This document shows positions 13,754-21,136 of a stretch of DNA of 24,851 nucleotides, in pieces. Both the position numbers and the translations under genes were made by a program. Positions within the stretch are counted from its first letter, which is position 1; each line of letters opens with the position of its first letter. Under the pieces are notes generated by a model. It saw only the letters and a program-made list of their open reading frames with translations, was not told the DNA's origin and made no database searches. The DNA is from UBA922 sp964571295 (lineage in GTDB: Bacteria > Patescibacteriota > Patescibacteriia > Magasanikbacterales > UBA922): assembly GCA_964571295.1 (NCBI GenBank), contig CAZNAO010000011.1, positions 1 through 24,851 of the forward strand. Direction: 5' to 3'.

Positions 13754-15653
13754 ATTCTACCACCGCTTTGATACGTCTCACTCCTGCGCTTACCGCTTCT
13801 TCTTTTACAATTTTGAATTTTCCGATCACTCCGGTGTGTTCCACATGCGGACCTCCACAGAGTTCTCTACTAAACGTCGGAGCTTTTGGATCTGCGACTG
13901 GTAATTCTTTTGGATCACCCACACTATACACTTTCACCATATCTTCGTATTTGTCTCCAAATAATCCCATTGCCCCACGTTTTCTCGCTTCTTCGAGAGG
14001 TAATATCTCAAATCCTACAGGATAATCTCTCTCAATCGCTGCATTTACCAACTCTTCAACTGCTGTAATCTGCTCGGGTGTCATTTTTTCTCCATGTGCA
14101 AAATCAAATCTCAAACGCTCGGGCGTGATATTACTTCCTTTTTGCACTGCATGAGGACCTAACACCTTTTGTACCGCCGCATGAAGTAAATGTGTAGCGG
14201 TATGATATTTCAGACTCATCTCGCTATGGTCTGCTAGACCGCCTTTGAATTTTTGTTCCGATCCTGCGCGTGACAAATCCTGATGCTTCTTGAACTCGGC
14301 ATTATATTCTTCGACATTGATGTCCTCGCCCGAGAGTTGTTTTGCAATTTCAATCGTAAGCTCCTTGGGGAACCCAAAATTCTGATAGAGATCGAACGCA
14401 TGTTTTCCGGTGACCGTACTATCAGTCTTCAAAATCTTTTCCAGCTCTTTCATTCCTTTCTGAATCGTCGCACCGAATTTCTTTTCCTCTTTTTCCATTT
14501 CAGCAACGATGCCGTCGCGCTTCTCCTTAAGATACGGATATGCATCCTGATATTCCTCAATGATCGCGTTTGCAATCATTCCGGTAAAGTTTACCGAGAT
14601 TTCGAGATTTCGCGCATACCGAATACTCCGGCGGATCAGCCGGCGCGTGAAATAACCCTGGTCTTTGTTTGACGGAATGGAACCGTCTGCAATGAGGAAG
14701 GTTGCCGCACGCAAATGGTCCATAATTACCCGGAACGCATACGTCGTGGTACGATCCATCGTATAGTTTTTTTCTGAAATTTCTTCAAGTTTTGTTCGTA
14801 CTGGATCAAATAGATCGATTTTGAATACATCCGGATCATTATTCAATGCCGCTGCGATACGTTCAAGTCCTCCTCCAAAATCCACATTCTGCTGCTGCAA
14901 TTTTTCAAATCCGTTTTCCGTTTTCCGGTATTCCATGAATACATTGTTTCCGATTTCTATGAATCGACCACAGTCGCAATTCACATGGCAAGGCTGATCT
15001 TTCCATTCCGATGCTTCATGCAATCCAAGCTCCACTCCGAAATCCCAGAACATTTCCGTATCCGGACCACCAGGTTCTCCGACCGGCATGTTGCCCGGAA
15101 CTCCGCTCCGGCTCCACCAGTTTTTCTTTTCTGAATAATAAAAAATCCGTTCGCCTGGTTTCATCCCATCTTTCTCTGGATCTTCCCCGATACTCGCATC
15201 GATATTTTTTTCTTTATAAAGTTTCTGCCACAATTCTGCAGCTTCGGTATCACGAGGAATACCCAGCTCTTCATTTCCTTTGAAACAGGTGAAATACAAT
15301 CGATTCGGATCAAGACCGACTTCTGCAGTCAAAAATTCCCACATCCAGGGAATTTGTTCTTGTTTGAAATAATCGCCCAGGGACCAGTTCCCGAGCATTT
15401 CAAAGAAAGTGGTATGACGATTGTCCCCCACTTCTTCAATATCCTGCGAACGAAAACATTTTTGCGAATCGGTAATGCGTGTTCCTGCCGAGTGCTTCTG
15501 TCCCAAGAGATACGGAACCATAGGCTGCATTCCTGAGCCGGTAAACAACGTGGTGGGATCATTCTCCGGAATAAGCGAAGACGACGGGATAATTACGTGC
15601 CCCTTTCCTGCAAAGAATTCAAGATATTTTTTTCTGAGTTCTGAAGTAGACAT
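13752..15653 (-). CDS. alaS: Alanyl-tRNA synthetase, lacking the C-Ala domain
   Basis: This 633-residue enzyme charges tRNA-Ala. Its class II core starts ELRKKYLEFFAGKGHVIIPS and includes TTLFTGSGMQPMVPYLLG and TTFFEMLGNWSLGDYFK (motif 2 area), then VDFGGGLERIAAAL (motif 3). The editing domain carries its zinc-site residues in HTATHLLHAAVQ and ELCGGPHVEHTG. The chain ends right after the editing domain (EEAVSAGVRRIKAVVE). Most bacterial AlaRS are about 870 residues and end in an oligomerisation and tRNA-elbow-binding C-Ala (DHHA1) domain, which is absent. The stop is followed by a terminator, so this is not a window artefact. It lies downstream of mnmA and a small membrane-protein gene, probably in one operon. 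Confidence 0.95.
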   Translation of the reverse strand: MSTSELRKKYLEFFAGKGHVIIPSSSLIPENDPTTLFTGSGMQPMVPYLLGQKHSAGTRITDSQKCFRSQDIEEVGDNRHTTFFEMLGNWSLGDYFKQEQIPWMWEFLTAEVGLDPNRLYFTCFKGNEELGIPRDTEAAELWQKLYKEKNIDASIGEDPEKDGMKPGERIFYYSEKKNWWSRSGVPGNMPVGEPGGPDTEMFWDFGVELGLHEASEWKDQPCHVNCDCGRFIEIGNNVFMEYRKTENGFEKLQQQNVDFGGGLERIAAALNNDPDVFKIDLFDPVRTKLEEISEKNYTMDRTTTYAFRVIMDHLRAATFLIADGSIPSNKDQGYFTRRLIRRSIRYARNLEISVNFTGMIANAIIEEYQDAYPYLKEKRDGIVAEMEKEEKKFGATIQKGMKELEKILKTDSTVTGKHAFDLYQNFGFPKELTIEIAKQLSGEDINVEEYNAEFKKHQDLSRAGSEQKFKGGLADHSEMSLKYHTATHLLHAAVQKVLGPHAVQKGSNITPERLRFDFAHGEKMTPEQITAVEELVNAAIERDYPVGFEILPLEEARKRGAMGLFGDKYEDMVKVYSVGDPKELPVADPKAPTFSRELCGGPHVEHTGVIGKFKIVKEEAVSAGVRRIKAVVE

Positions 15654-15682
15654 ACCTTGCTAATCGTACACGAAATCCATGA

Positions 15683-15784
15683 TTAGCGCAAGTATTTGAG
15701 GGCGACAAAGAGGATGATTCCCGCGAGGATAAGATAGAGCCAGGTAGCTCGCAAAAAATCCCAGATGGTTATAATGCCGTCCAT
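15683..15784 (-). CDS. 33-residue single-pass membrane protein, unknown function
   Basis: A short reading frame lies between mnmA and alaS on the same strand. It encodes a 33-residue peptide beginning MDGIITIWDFLRATWLY, followed by the hydrophobic run LILAGIILFVALKYLR and a stop. The start is ATG. One membrane helix of about 18 residues with a basic C-terminal end suggests a small inner-membrane peptide. I recognise no family, and there is no strong Shine-Dalgarno sequence. Its position within a tRNA-related operon and its clean amphipathic and hydrophobic pattern favour a real gene. Conservation in relatives would decide. Confidence 0.5.
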   Translation of the reverse strand: MDGIITIWDFLRATWLYLILAGIILFVALKYLR

Positions 15785-15856
15785 AGACTATGGTTATTAA
15801 GGTTTCTGAAGTTTTTTAATTTTTACCGTAGATGTATATAGTATACAACAATATTT

Positions 15857-16942
15857 CTAAACAATCACTCCCCCACCCAGACATTCGCCATCTTTATAGA
15901 GTACGGCAAACTGACCCGGGCTAATCGCACGCTGAGGATTGCTGCAGGTAATCGTGATGTTCTGAGGATCGGACACCTGTACGGTGCATTTTTCACGTTT
16001 CTGACGATGGCGGAAACGTACCATACATTCAAAGGAAGATTTCAGTGGCTGACTAAGTGTCCAATTCATTTCACTAATTTCAATTCTTGTGGTAAAAAGT
16101 GAGGGATCATTGTCGTACCCGACAATCAACTCATTCTTTTCAATATCTTTTCCCACTACATAGAGCGGACGCTCACCACCCGACTGTGCAAACCCATGCC
16201 GCTGCCCGATCGTATAGAACGGAAGACCTTCGTGTTCTCCAATTATTTCTCCATCGCTTTTTCTCACATCTCCCTTTACCCCCTTAATCCGCTTGCTCAA
16301 AAATTCTTTCATCGATACTTCCCCCACAAAACAAATTCCCATACTCTCTTCTTTGTTTGCAGTCGGCAGATCGAATTTCTCCGCGAGTTCACGCACGTGG
16401 CTTTTTTTGTATTTTCCAATAGGAAACATGGCGTGAGACAATTGTTCCTGGTTCAGCTGATGCAAAAAATAGGTCTGATCCTTATCCGAATCGACTGATT
16501 CGAGCAGATGATATTTTTTACCTTTCTTCACGACTTGTGCATAATGTCCGGTTGCAAGGATATCAAAACCTTTATGCTTTACAACATCGAGCCACGCGCC
16601 ATATTTGATCAGGCTGTTGCACAAGATGTCAGGATTCGGCGTGCGTCCTGCCTCATATTCCCGGTACACGTATTCCAGCACTTTTTCCTTATATTCTTTT
16701 TTGAAATCTAGTTTTAACAGAGGAATATTCAATCGTGCAGCAACCCGCAGTGCGTCCCGATACTCAGGAATCCAGCAGGATTCGCCATCGGTCGTGACGG
16801 CACTATCCATAGTATCGTAATTGATCATGAATGCGCCGGTAACATCATATCCTTGACGTACCAAAAGAGCGGCGGCAACCGAAGAATCGACGCCACCGGA
16901 CATGGCAATCAGTACTTTTTTGGCTGTTCTTTTTAAAAACAT
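15857..16942 (-). CDS. mnmA: tRNA-specific 2-thiouridylase MnmA
   Basis: This 361-residue enzyme makes the 2-thio group of the wobble uridine in tRNAs for Lys, Glu and Gln. The PP-loop AMSGGVDSSVAAALL is at about residues 13-27. The catalytic cysteines are in TPNPDILCNSLIKYG and EESMGICFVGEVSM. Further marks are ATGHYAQVVKKGKKYHLLES, SVDSDKDQTYFLHQLNQEQL, FPIGKYKKSHVRELAEKFDL, and FYTIGQRHGFAQSGGERPLY. The final residues CLGGGVIV match the end of the family. A GGTG-type purine-rich site lies just before the ATG. A small membrane-protein gene and alaS follow on the same strand, so the run is centred on tRNA maturation and charging. Confidence 0.97.
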   Translation of the reverse strand: MFLKRTAKKVLIAMSGGVDSSVAAALLVRQGYDVTGAFMINYDTMDSAVTTDGESCWIPEYRDALRVAARLNIPLLKLDFKKEYKEKVLEYVYREYEAGRTPNPDILCNSLIKYGAWLDVVKHKGFDILATGHYAQVVKKGKKYHLLESVDSDKDQTYFLHQLNQEQLSHAMFPIGKYKKSHVRELAEKFDLPTANKEESMGICFVGEVSMKEFLSKRIKGVKGDVRKSDGEIIGEHEGLPFYTIGQRHGFAQSGGERPLYVVGKDIEKNELIVGYDNDPSLFTTRIEISEMNWTLSQPLKSSFECMVRFRHRQKREKCTVQVSDPQNITITCSNPQRAISPGQFAVLYKDGECLGGGVIV

Positions 16943-16969
16943 ACTTCACCTTTCTTTCACCTGTATAAT

Positions 16970-16996
16970 ATACAATATACATGGAATAAGATACAA
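16970..16996 (-). repeat. 27-bp repeat, left copy flanking the four-helix-bundle gene
   Basis: Read on the minus strand this 27-mer has TTGTAT at its start, TTCCATGTAT in the middle and TTGTAT at its end. It matches the copy at 17385-17411 at 25 of 27 positions in inverted orientation, and the copy at 23175-23201 at 25 of 27. It overlaps the mnmA promoter region, where TATATT and TATTAT sequences occur. Confidence 0.8.
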
Positions 16997-17003
16997 AAGA
17001 TGT

Positions 17004-17375
17004 TCAATTATTTACCTTTTTCTCCAATATGTCAATAGTAGACCAGAGCATCTTTGAAATTTCATCACCTCTTTTGATTGCGTCTTTATATATTTCTTTC
17101 GAAATCCAATTCTGGCAAAGTGAAAAATATAACAGATATTTCACTTCCTGCGCTGATCCATGACTTATTTCATAAAAATTCAATTTCACCTTATCTCTCC
17201 TTCGTGCATATCCCTCCACATAATTTAACATGACTGAAAGTGCTGCTCTCTGTGTTTGGGATATCGCACCATATTTTTCTTCCTTTGGAAATTTTTTTGT
17301 AATACTATATACGAGTATTACAAACCCGTGAATTTTATACTTTAATTTATCGTGAAAACTTCCCTCCATATACAT
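17004..17375 (-). CDS. Four-helix-bundle protein (S23/TIGR02436 type)
   Basis: This 123-residue protein has the pattern of the four-helix-bundle or 23S rRNA intervening-sequence protein family: an N-terminal helix, ITKKFPKEEKYGAISQTQRA, ALSVMLNYVEGYARRR, NFYEISHGSAQEVKYLLYFS and a C-terminal helix. The function is unknown. Relatives often occur within rRNA insertions or as scattered single genes, and have been linked to mobile elements. Here it is AT-rich and flanked by 27-bp inverted repeats at 16970-16996 and 17385-17411, unlike its operonic neighbours. A TACAAT lies 8 bases before the ATG and overlaps the right repeat, so the repeat may hold its promoter. An ATG at 17369 is an alternative start. 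Confidence 0.82.
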   Translation of the reverse strand: MYMEGSFHDKLKYKIHGFVILVYSITKKFPKEEKYGAISQTQRAALSVMLNYVEGYARRRDKVKLNFYEISHGSAQEVKYLLYFSLCQNWISKEIYKDAIKRGDEISKMLWSTIDILEKKVNN

Positions 17376-17384
17376 TTTCTTATA

Positions 17385-17411
17385 TTGTATCTTTTTCCAT
17401 GTATGTTGTAT
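17385..17411 (+). repeat. 27-bp repeat, right copy flanking the four-helix-bundle gene
   Basis: The plus strand reads TTGTAT, then TTCCATGTAT, then TTGTAT at the end. It is an inverted match (25 of 27) to 16970-16996 and a direct match (24 of 27) to 23175-23201. On the minus strand its inner end holds the TACAAT box that precedes the four-helix-bundle gene. Confidence 0.8.
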
Positions 17412-17417
17412 TTTGTC

Positions 17418-17444
17418 AAAAAAACACCGGCACTGCTGCCGATG
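17418..17444 (-). terminator. Terminator upstream of the four-helix-bundle gene
   Basis: On the minus strand CATCGGCA pairs with TGCCGGTG (one G-U pair) around GCAG, followed by seven T. It ends the transcript that includes the VirD4-like ATPase and the small membrane protein at 17455-17901. Confidence 0.85.
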
Positions 17445-17454
17445 CTTATTTTTC

Positions 17455-17901
17455 CTATTTTTTCTTCAGGCCTGTATCCCCAAAGGTATACGTCCGATCA
17501 AATTCAAACCCTGCATAGGCCGTGGTGCCAAGTACCACTATGAGCGCCGCATAAAATTTCCAGTCAGTAAACATGCTTTTAACCAATGCGAGCGCCTCCT
17601 CCTTCGGGTAGCCGAGAAACAACATCGTAGTATCAAGTATATAGAATACTGCCAGCGTACATGCACCGAGCAGCAACCCGCGTTTGAATGACGGCTGGAA
17701 TTTTCTAAAATACCATTTTGCACATATCAGAATTAATGGGATCAAAAGGACGAGATACGCAAGGCACATCATGATGGGCATTTCTGCGGAAGTACTCATA
17801 TCGATGCGGAATACCAGAGAGAGCAGCAGCACCAATACAAACGTGGCCAGATAGAGTATCAATGCGAACCCGAGTGCACGCGGGAAACGGACATGTTCCA
17901 T
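17455..17901 (-). CDS. Hypothetical four-helix membrane protein
   Basis: The protein is 148 residues from the ATG at 17901, placed 13 bp after the stop of the VirD4-like ATPase; an upstream ATG in the frame would overlap that gene. Four membrane helices are visible: ALGFALILYLATFVLVLLLS, IMMCLAYLVLLIPLILICAK, LLLGACTLAVFYILDTTMLF, and FYAALIVVLGTTAYAGF. The C-terminus is short and basic (GDTGLKKK). I recognise no family. Co-directional placement directly after the ATPase and before a terminator suggests the same transcript, so a role beside the ATPase is possible but unproven. Confidence 0.7.
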   Translation of the reverse strand: MEHVRFPRALGFALILYLATFVLVLLLSLVFRIDMSTSAEMPIMMCLAYLVLLIPLILICAKWYFRKFQPSFKRGLLLGACTLAVFYILDTTMLFLGYPKEEALALVKSMFTDWKFYAALIVVLGTTAYAGFEFDRTYTFGDTGLKKK

Positions 17902-17914
17902 AGGAAACGTATAA

Positions 17915-19867
17915 TTAAGTAATATCGTCGAATGAAATTTCCTCATCTTCATGCAAGTCTTTAGGAGGTCGGTCGTGTGGAGAGGTGTCAGGTTTTGATG
18001 GAGCAGGAGTTTGAGGCATGGATTCGTTCTTCGGTGACGGTTCTTTCGGTTTTTCCGACTGAGGTTTTTGTTCCAAGAGTTTATTCACATCCGCAAATGC
18101 TGCGGCAAATGGACGATTGGGTTGCTGTTGCTGACCTGACTGATTCTGCGCCTGATTTCCACCCTCTCCTCCCCCATTCTTCTTTTTACGCTTTCGTCGC
18201 CGCTTGCGCTTACCTTCACCATTGCCGTTTTCAGTAACCGATCCCTCGTCTGAAGAAACCGTAGATTGAGGCACCGGGGAAGAAGGTACGTGCGCCTGAT
18301 GCTTTTTTTCTTCAGTGCGCGCTGTCAGTTCTTTCAATGAAATTGTTTTTTCTACTATCGTCTCTTTGACCCCTTCAGTCTTTTTCTGATGCTCTTCAAA
18401 TCTTCGTTGATTCTGCGACTTGTTTTTTTGATCATTATGTTCAGGTTTGGGCAAAAGTAGATGCTCACCGGTAGCTTTGATTTTCTTAATTTCATTTTTC
18501 GGGACAAGCAACTCAGGCGCGACATAATCATCGCCTTTATCTTCCTCATCGCTGTTCGACTGACTCCAGCGCGCGATCTTTTCTTCCACCAATTCCCGCT
18601 TTCTCCCATACCGCTCCCGGGACACCCTGATCACTTTTTCAGCAGATCCGGTAGGACTTGCCAAAGGCGGGAGTGTCGCAGCACTAAATGGCTGGGAAGC
18701 TACTCCGTCAATCATGAGTTTCAAAATGATTTGGTATTTCGTAAGATTCACAATATCTTCCTCGGTAAACGTCGGTGTAAATTCTTTGACCAACATTTCT
18801 GCATCCGCTCCACCTACGCGAAACGTGACGATGGTTCCCACATTTCCAAACACAGCGTCAGCAACAACTTCATCAAGCTGTGCTACATATTGATGTGCCA
18901 TAATCAAGCTCAAACGATATTTGCGTGCTTCGGAGAGAATATTTGCAAACGATGGAGTAGCAAAGTTCTGAAACTCGTCGACATACAGAAAAAAATCCTT
19001 ACGATCGTGCTCAGGTGTATCAACACGTTCCATTGCAGCTAATTGCAATTTGGTTATAAGCATGCCCCCGAGCAGACGACTGTTGTCTTCCCCGATCCGA
19101 CCCTTTGACAGGTTCATGATAAAAATCTTCCGAGAATCCATAAGGTCACGCACATTGATCGTGGATTTTACTTGGGCGACCATGTTGCGAATGACTGAAG
19201 CCGACAAAAACTGCCCAATTTTATTCTGAATTGGAGCTACCGCTTCTTTTGCATATCGATCATCGTAATTGGCGAATTCATCACGCCAAAAAGCTTTGAT
19301 TACCGGATCTTTCAATTGCCGCACCACTCGCTTGCGGTATTCTTTATCTGACAGTAGACGATTGATACCAAGCAAGGTAGAGCCTGGATAATCAAGTAAT
19401 GCTAACAAGGTATTGTTTAAAATATATTCCATTCTTGAACTCCACACGTCCGGCCAAATCTTCTTGAACGTTCCCATAAGCCCGCCAGCAACCAGGTGCG
19501 CCTGTTCTTCGTTTTTCACTTCCAAAATATTAAATCCGATAGGATTATCAACATCAGCCGGGTTGAGGTATACCACGTCATTCAGACGCCACGACGGAAT
19601 ATGGTCAATAATTTTTTCCGCAAAATCTCCGTGCGGATCGACCAGACCCACCCCGTGTCCTGCATAAATATCAGAGAGTACCATGTTTTCCATGATTGTC
19701 GTCTTTCCCATTCCGGTTTTACCGATTACATACATGTGCCGTCTACGGTCATCGGTTTTGATACCAAAACGCCGCATCTGATTGCGGAAATTAGTCTGTC
19801 CAAATATACAGATATCTTGCGGAGGTTTTGGAGCCTGACCTTTATTGGTAAGTTGCGGACTTGGCAT
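17915..19867 (-). CDS. VirD4/TraD-like type IV secretion DNA-binding ATPase
   Basis: The protein is 650 residues from the ATG at 19867; a TTG at 19879 is also possible. Walker A is VIGKTGMGKTT (about residues 48-58), followed by GVGLVDPHGDFAEKIIDHIP. Walker B is FFLYVDEFQNFA, and RLSLIMAHQYVAQL carries the conserved Gln. This is the FtsK/HerA-class fold of T4SS coupling proteins and of the DUF87-like ATPases common in Patescibacteria. It has no N-terminal membrane helices. The last 200 residues are low complexity, with a basic block GKRKRRRKRKKKNGGG, Gln-rich stretches and an acidic end. It may pump DNA in uptake or transfer, yet no relaxase or pilus gene is nearby. It has its own promoter, with murG upstream. 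Confidence 0.85.
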   Translation of the reverse strand: MPSPQLTNKGQAPKPPQDICIFGQTNFRNQMRRFGIKTDDRRRHMYVIGKTGMGKTTIMENMVLSDIYAGHGVGLVDPHGDFAEKIIDHIPSWRLNDVVYLNPADVDNPIGFNILEVKNEEQAHLVAGGLMGTFKKIWPDVWSSRMEYILNNTLLALLDYPGSTLLGINRLLSDKEYRKRVVRQLKDPVIKAFWRDEFANYDDRYAKEAVAPIQNKIGQFLSASVIRNMVAQVKSTINVRDLMDSRKIFIMNLSKGRIGEDNSRLLGGMLITKLQLAAMERVDTPEHDRKDFFLYVDEFQNFATPSFANILSEARKYRLSLIMAHQYVAQLDEVVADAVFGNVGTIVTFRVGGADAEMLVKEFTPTFTEEDIVNLTKYQIILKLMIDGVASQPFSAATLPPLASPTGSAEKVIRVSRERYGRKRELVEEKIARWSQSNSDEEDKGDDYVAPELLVPKNEIKKIKATGEHLLLPKPEHNDQKNKSQNQRRFEEHQKKTEGVKETIVEKTISLKELTARTEEKKHQAHVPSSPVPQSTVSSDEGSVTENGNGEGKRKRRRKRKKKNGGGEGGNQAQNQSGQQQQPNRPFAAAFADVNKLLEQKPQSEKPKEPSPKNESMPQTPAPSKPDTSPHDRPPKDLHEDEEISFDDIT

Positions 19868-19936
19868 GTCTCCTGACAATTAGCGTATTAACGATTGTCC
19901 AAGGCGGTTATGCGCAGCCTTGCCATTACTGGGCAT

Positions 19937-19965
19937 AGTATACCATAGCTACTGATAACCGTCAT
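19937..19965 (-). promoter_or_regulatory. Possible promoter of the VirD4-like gene
   Basis: On the minus strand ATGACG (19965-19960), 17 bp, TATACT (19942-19937) precede the gene by about 63 bases of leader. The leader holds a 6-bp hairpin (CAAGGC/GCCTTG). AGGAG sits just before the ATG at 19867. Confidence 0.5.
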
Positions 19966-19967
19966 AC

Positions 19968-21041
19968 TTATGCAAACAACTGTGTTACAACTTTTTGTAT
20001 TTCCTCTTTTTGAGCAACTTTCAGAATTTCATGCATACGCCCTGCAATCGAATATCTCAATGTTTCATCCGACAGTAATTCACGAACTTTTTTTGCCGTA
20101 TAGAGGCCGTCTGAGGTGAGCTCGTTTATCAATACCGCAGCACCTCTACGTTCAAGCAAGCGGACATTTTCCACCTGATGCCCCGGTTTTGGAATGATAA
20201 TACAGGGTTTTTTGAGTGCCGCCGCCTCAGTAAGTGTTCCGAAACCACCACGACAAATAATAATATCAGCCGCTGCATACGCATCTTTCATTTCAGCATC
20301 CAAAAACTGATAGAGATGATAATATGGAAATAGCTGACTGGTTCGAGTTACCATTTCTTGCGGTCGTTCACGACCAGAGAGATGAATAAGCTCTGCATGA
20401 CCCTTGAGATGCGGGACGGCTTCTACAATCAATTGGTTTACCTTGAGGGAACCAGTGCCCCCGCCTAACACAAGTACTACTGGTAATTTACCTGATAACC
20501 CAAACAATTTCTGAGCGCGTTTTTTCTGTCCTTCAAAAATTTCACTTCGAACAGGATTGCCAAGCCATATAGTTTTACGCTTTGGAAATTTGTTTGTAAG
20601 CTCTTTCAGCGATGTCGTAATCACACGAGCACATGGCACCATAAGTCTATTGGCAAACCCTACTCCCACATCCTGCTGATGTATCCACGTCGGAATCCCG
20701 AGAAACCATGCCGCAATATGCACAGGTACCGACACAAATCCTCCTGCAGAAATACAAATATCAGGGTATTCTTTCCACAGTATCCGGAAGGCTTGAAAAA
20801 AACCAATAATAATCCGGAACACATCAATAATATTCAAGGGAGAAAGATATCGTCTAAATTTTCCTGACTGGATCGAATAATACGGAATATGGTTCCGTGA
20901 CACGATTTCCCGCTCAGGTCCCCGCTTTGTCCCGATCCACACATACGAAGCATCCGGATATTTTTCCTGAAGTGAGTCCCTAATTGCAAGGAGTGGAGTT
21001 ACGGGCCCGAGAGTGGCACCACCTGAGAATAAAATCTTCAT
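19968..21041 (-). CDS. murG: MurG, lipid II-forming GlcNAc transferase
   Basis: This 357-residue GT28 enzyme transfers GlcNAc from UDP-GlcNAc onto undecaprenyl-pyrophosphoryl-MurNAc-pentapeptide to give lipid II. The N-terminal part has FSGGATLGPVTPLLAIRDSL, with the GGxxGH-type loop altered to GGATLGPVTP. It continues with YVWIGTKRGPEREIVSRNHI, ISAGGFVSVPVHIAAWFLGI, and IHQQDVGVGFANRLM. The C-terminal donor site is ADIIICRGGFGTLTEAAALK, KPCIIIPKPGHQVENVRLLE. The first loop has Pro-Val-Thr-Pro where classical MurG has GHxxP, and His is missing. ftsW lies upstream on the same strand, the usual division-cluster pairing, with an AT-rich inverted repeat between them. Confidence 0.9.
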   Translation of the reverse strand: MKILFSGGATLGPVTPLLAIRDSLQEKYPDASYVWIGTKRGPEREIVSRNHIPYYSIQSGKFRRYLSPLNIIDVFRIIIGFFQAFRILWKEYPDICISAGGFVSVPVHIAAWFLGIPTWIHQQDVGVGFANRLMVPCARVITTSLKELTNKFPKRKTIWLGNPVRSEIFEGQKKRAQKLFGLSGKLPVVLVLGGGTGSLKVNQLIVEAVPHLKGHAELIHLSGRERPQEMVTRTSQLFPYYHLYQFLDAEMKDAYAAADIIICRGGFGTLTEAAALKKPCIIIPKPGHQVENVRLLERRGAAVLINELTSDGLYTAKKVRELLSDETLRYSIAGRMHEILKVAQKEEIQKVVTQLFA

Positions 21042-21055
21042 AATTTATAATTGTT

Positions 21056-21116
21056 CTAATTAACCTAAATGCTCTAAATTAATACTGGTTCTTTTTAAAA
21101 TAATTAGGTTAATTAG
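21056..21116. repeat. AT-rich inverted repeat between ftsW and murG
   Basis: CTAATTAACCTAA (21056-21068) is perfectly inverted as TTAGGTTAATTAG (21104-21116). A second, overlapping pair (21049-21062 with 21119-21132) matches at 13 of 14 positions. The 95-base gap is nearly all A and T. It could be an mRNA hairpin, a small inserted repeat, or part of the murG promoter. Confidence 0.6.
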
Positions 21117-21136
21117 TATAATTAGAATAATTTACA

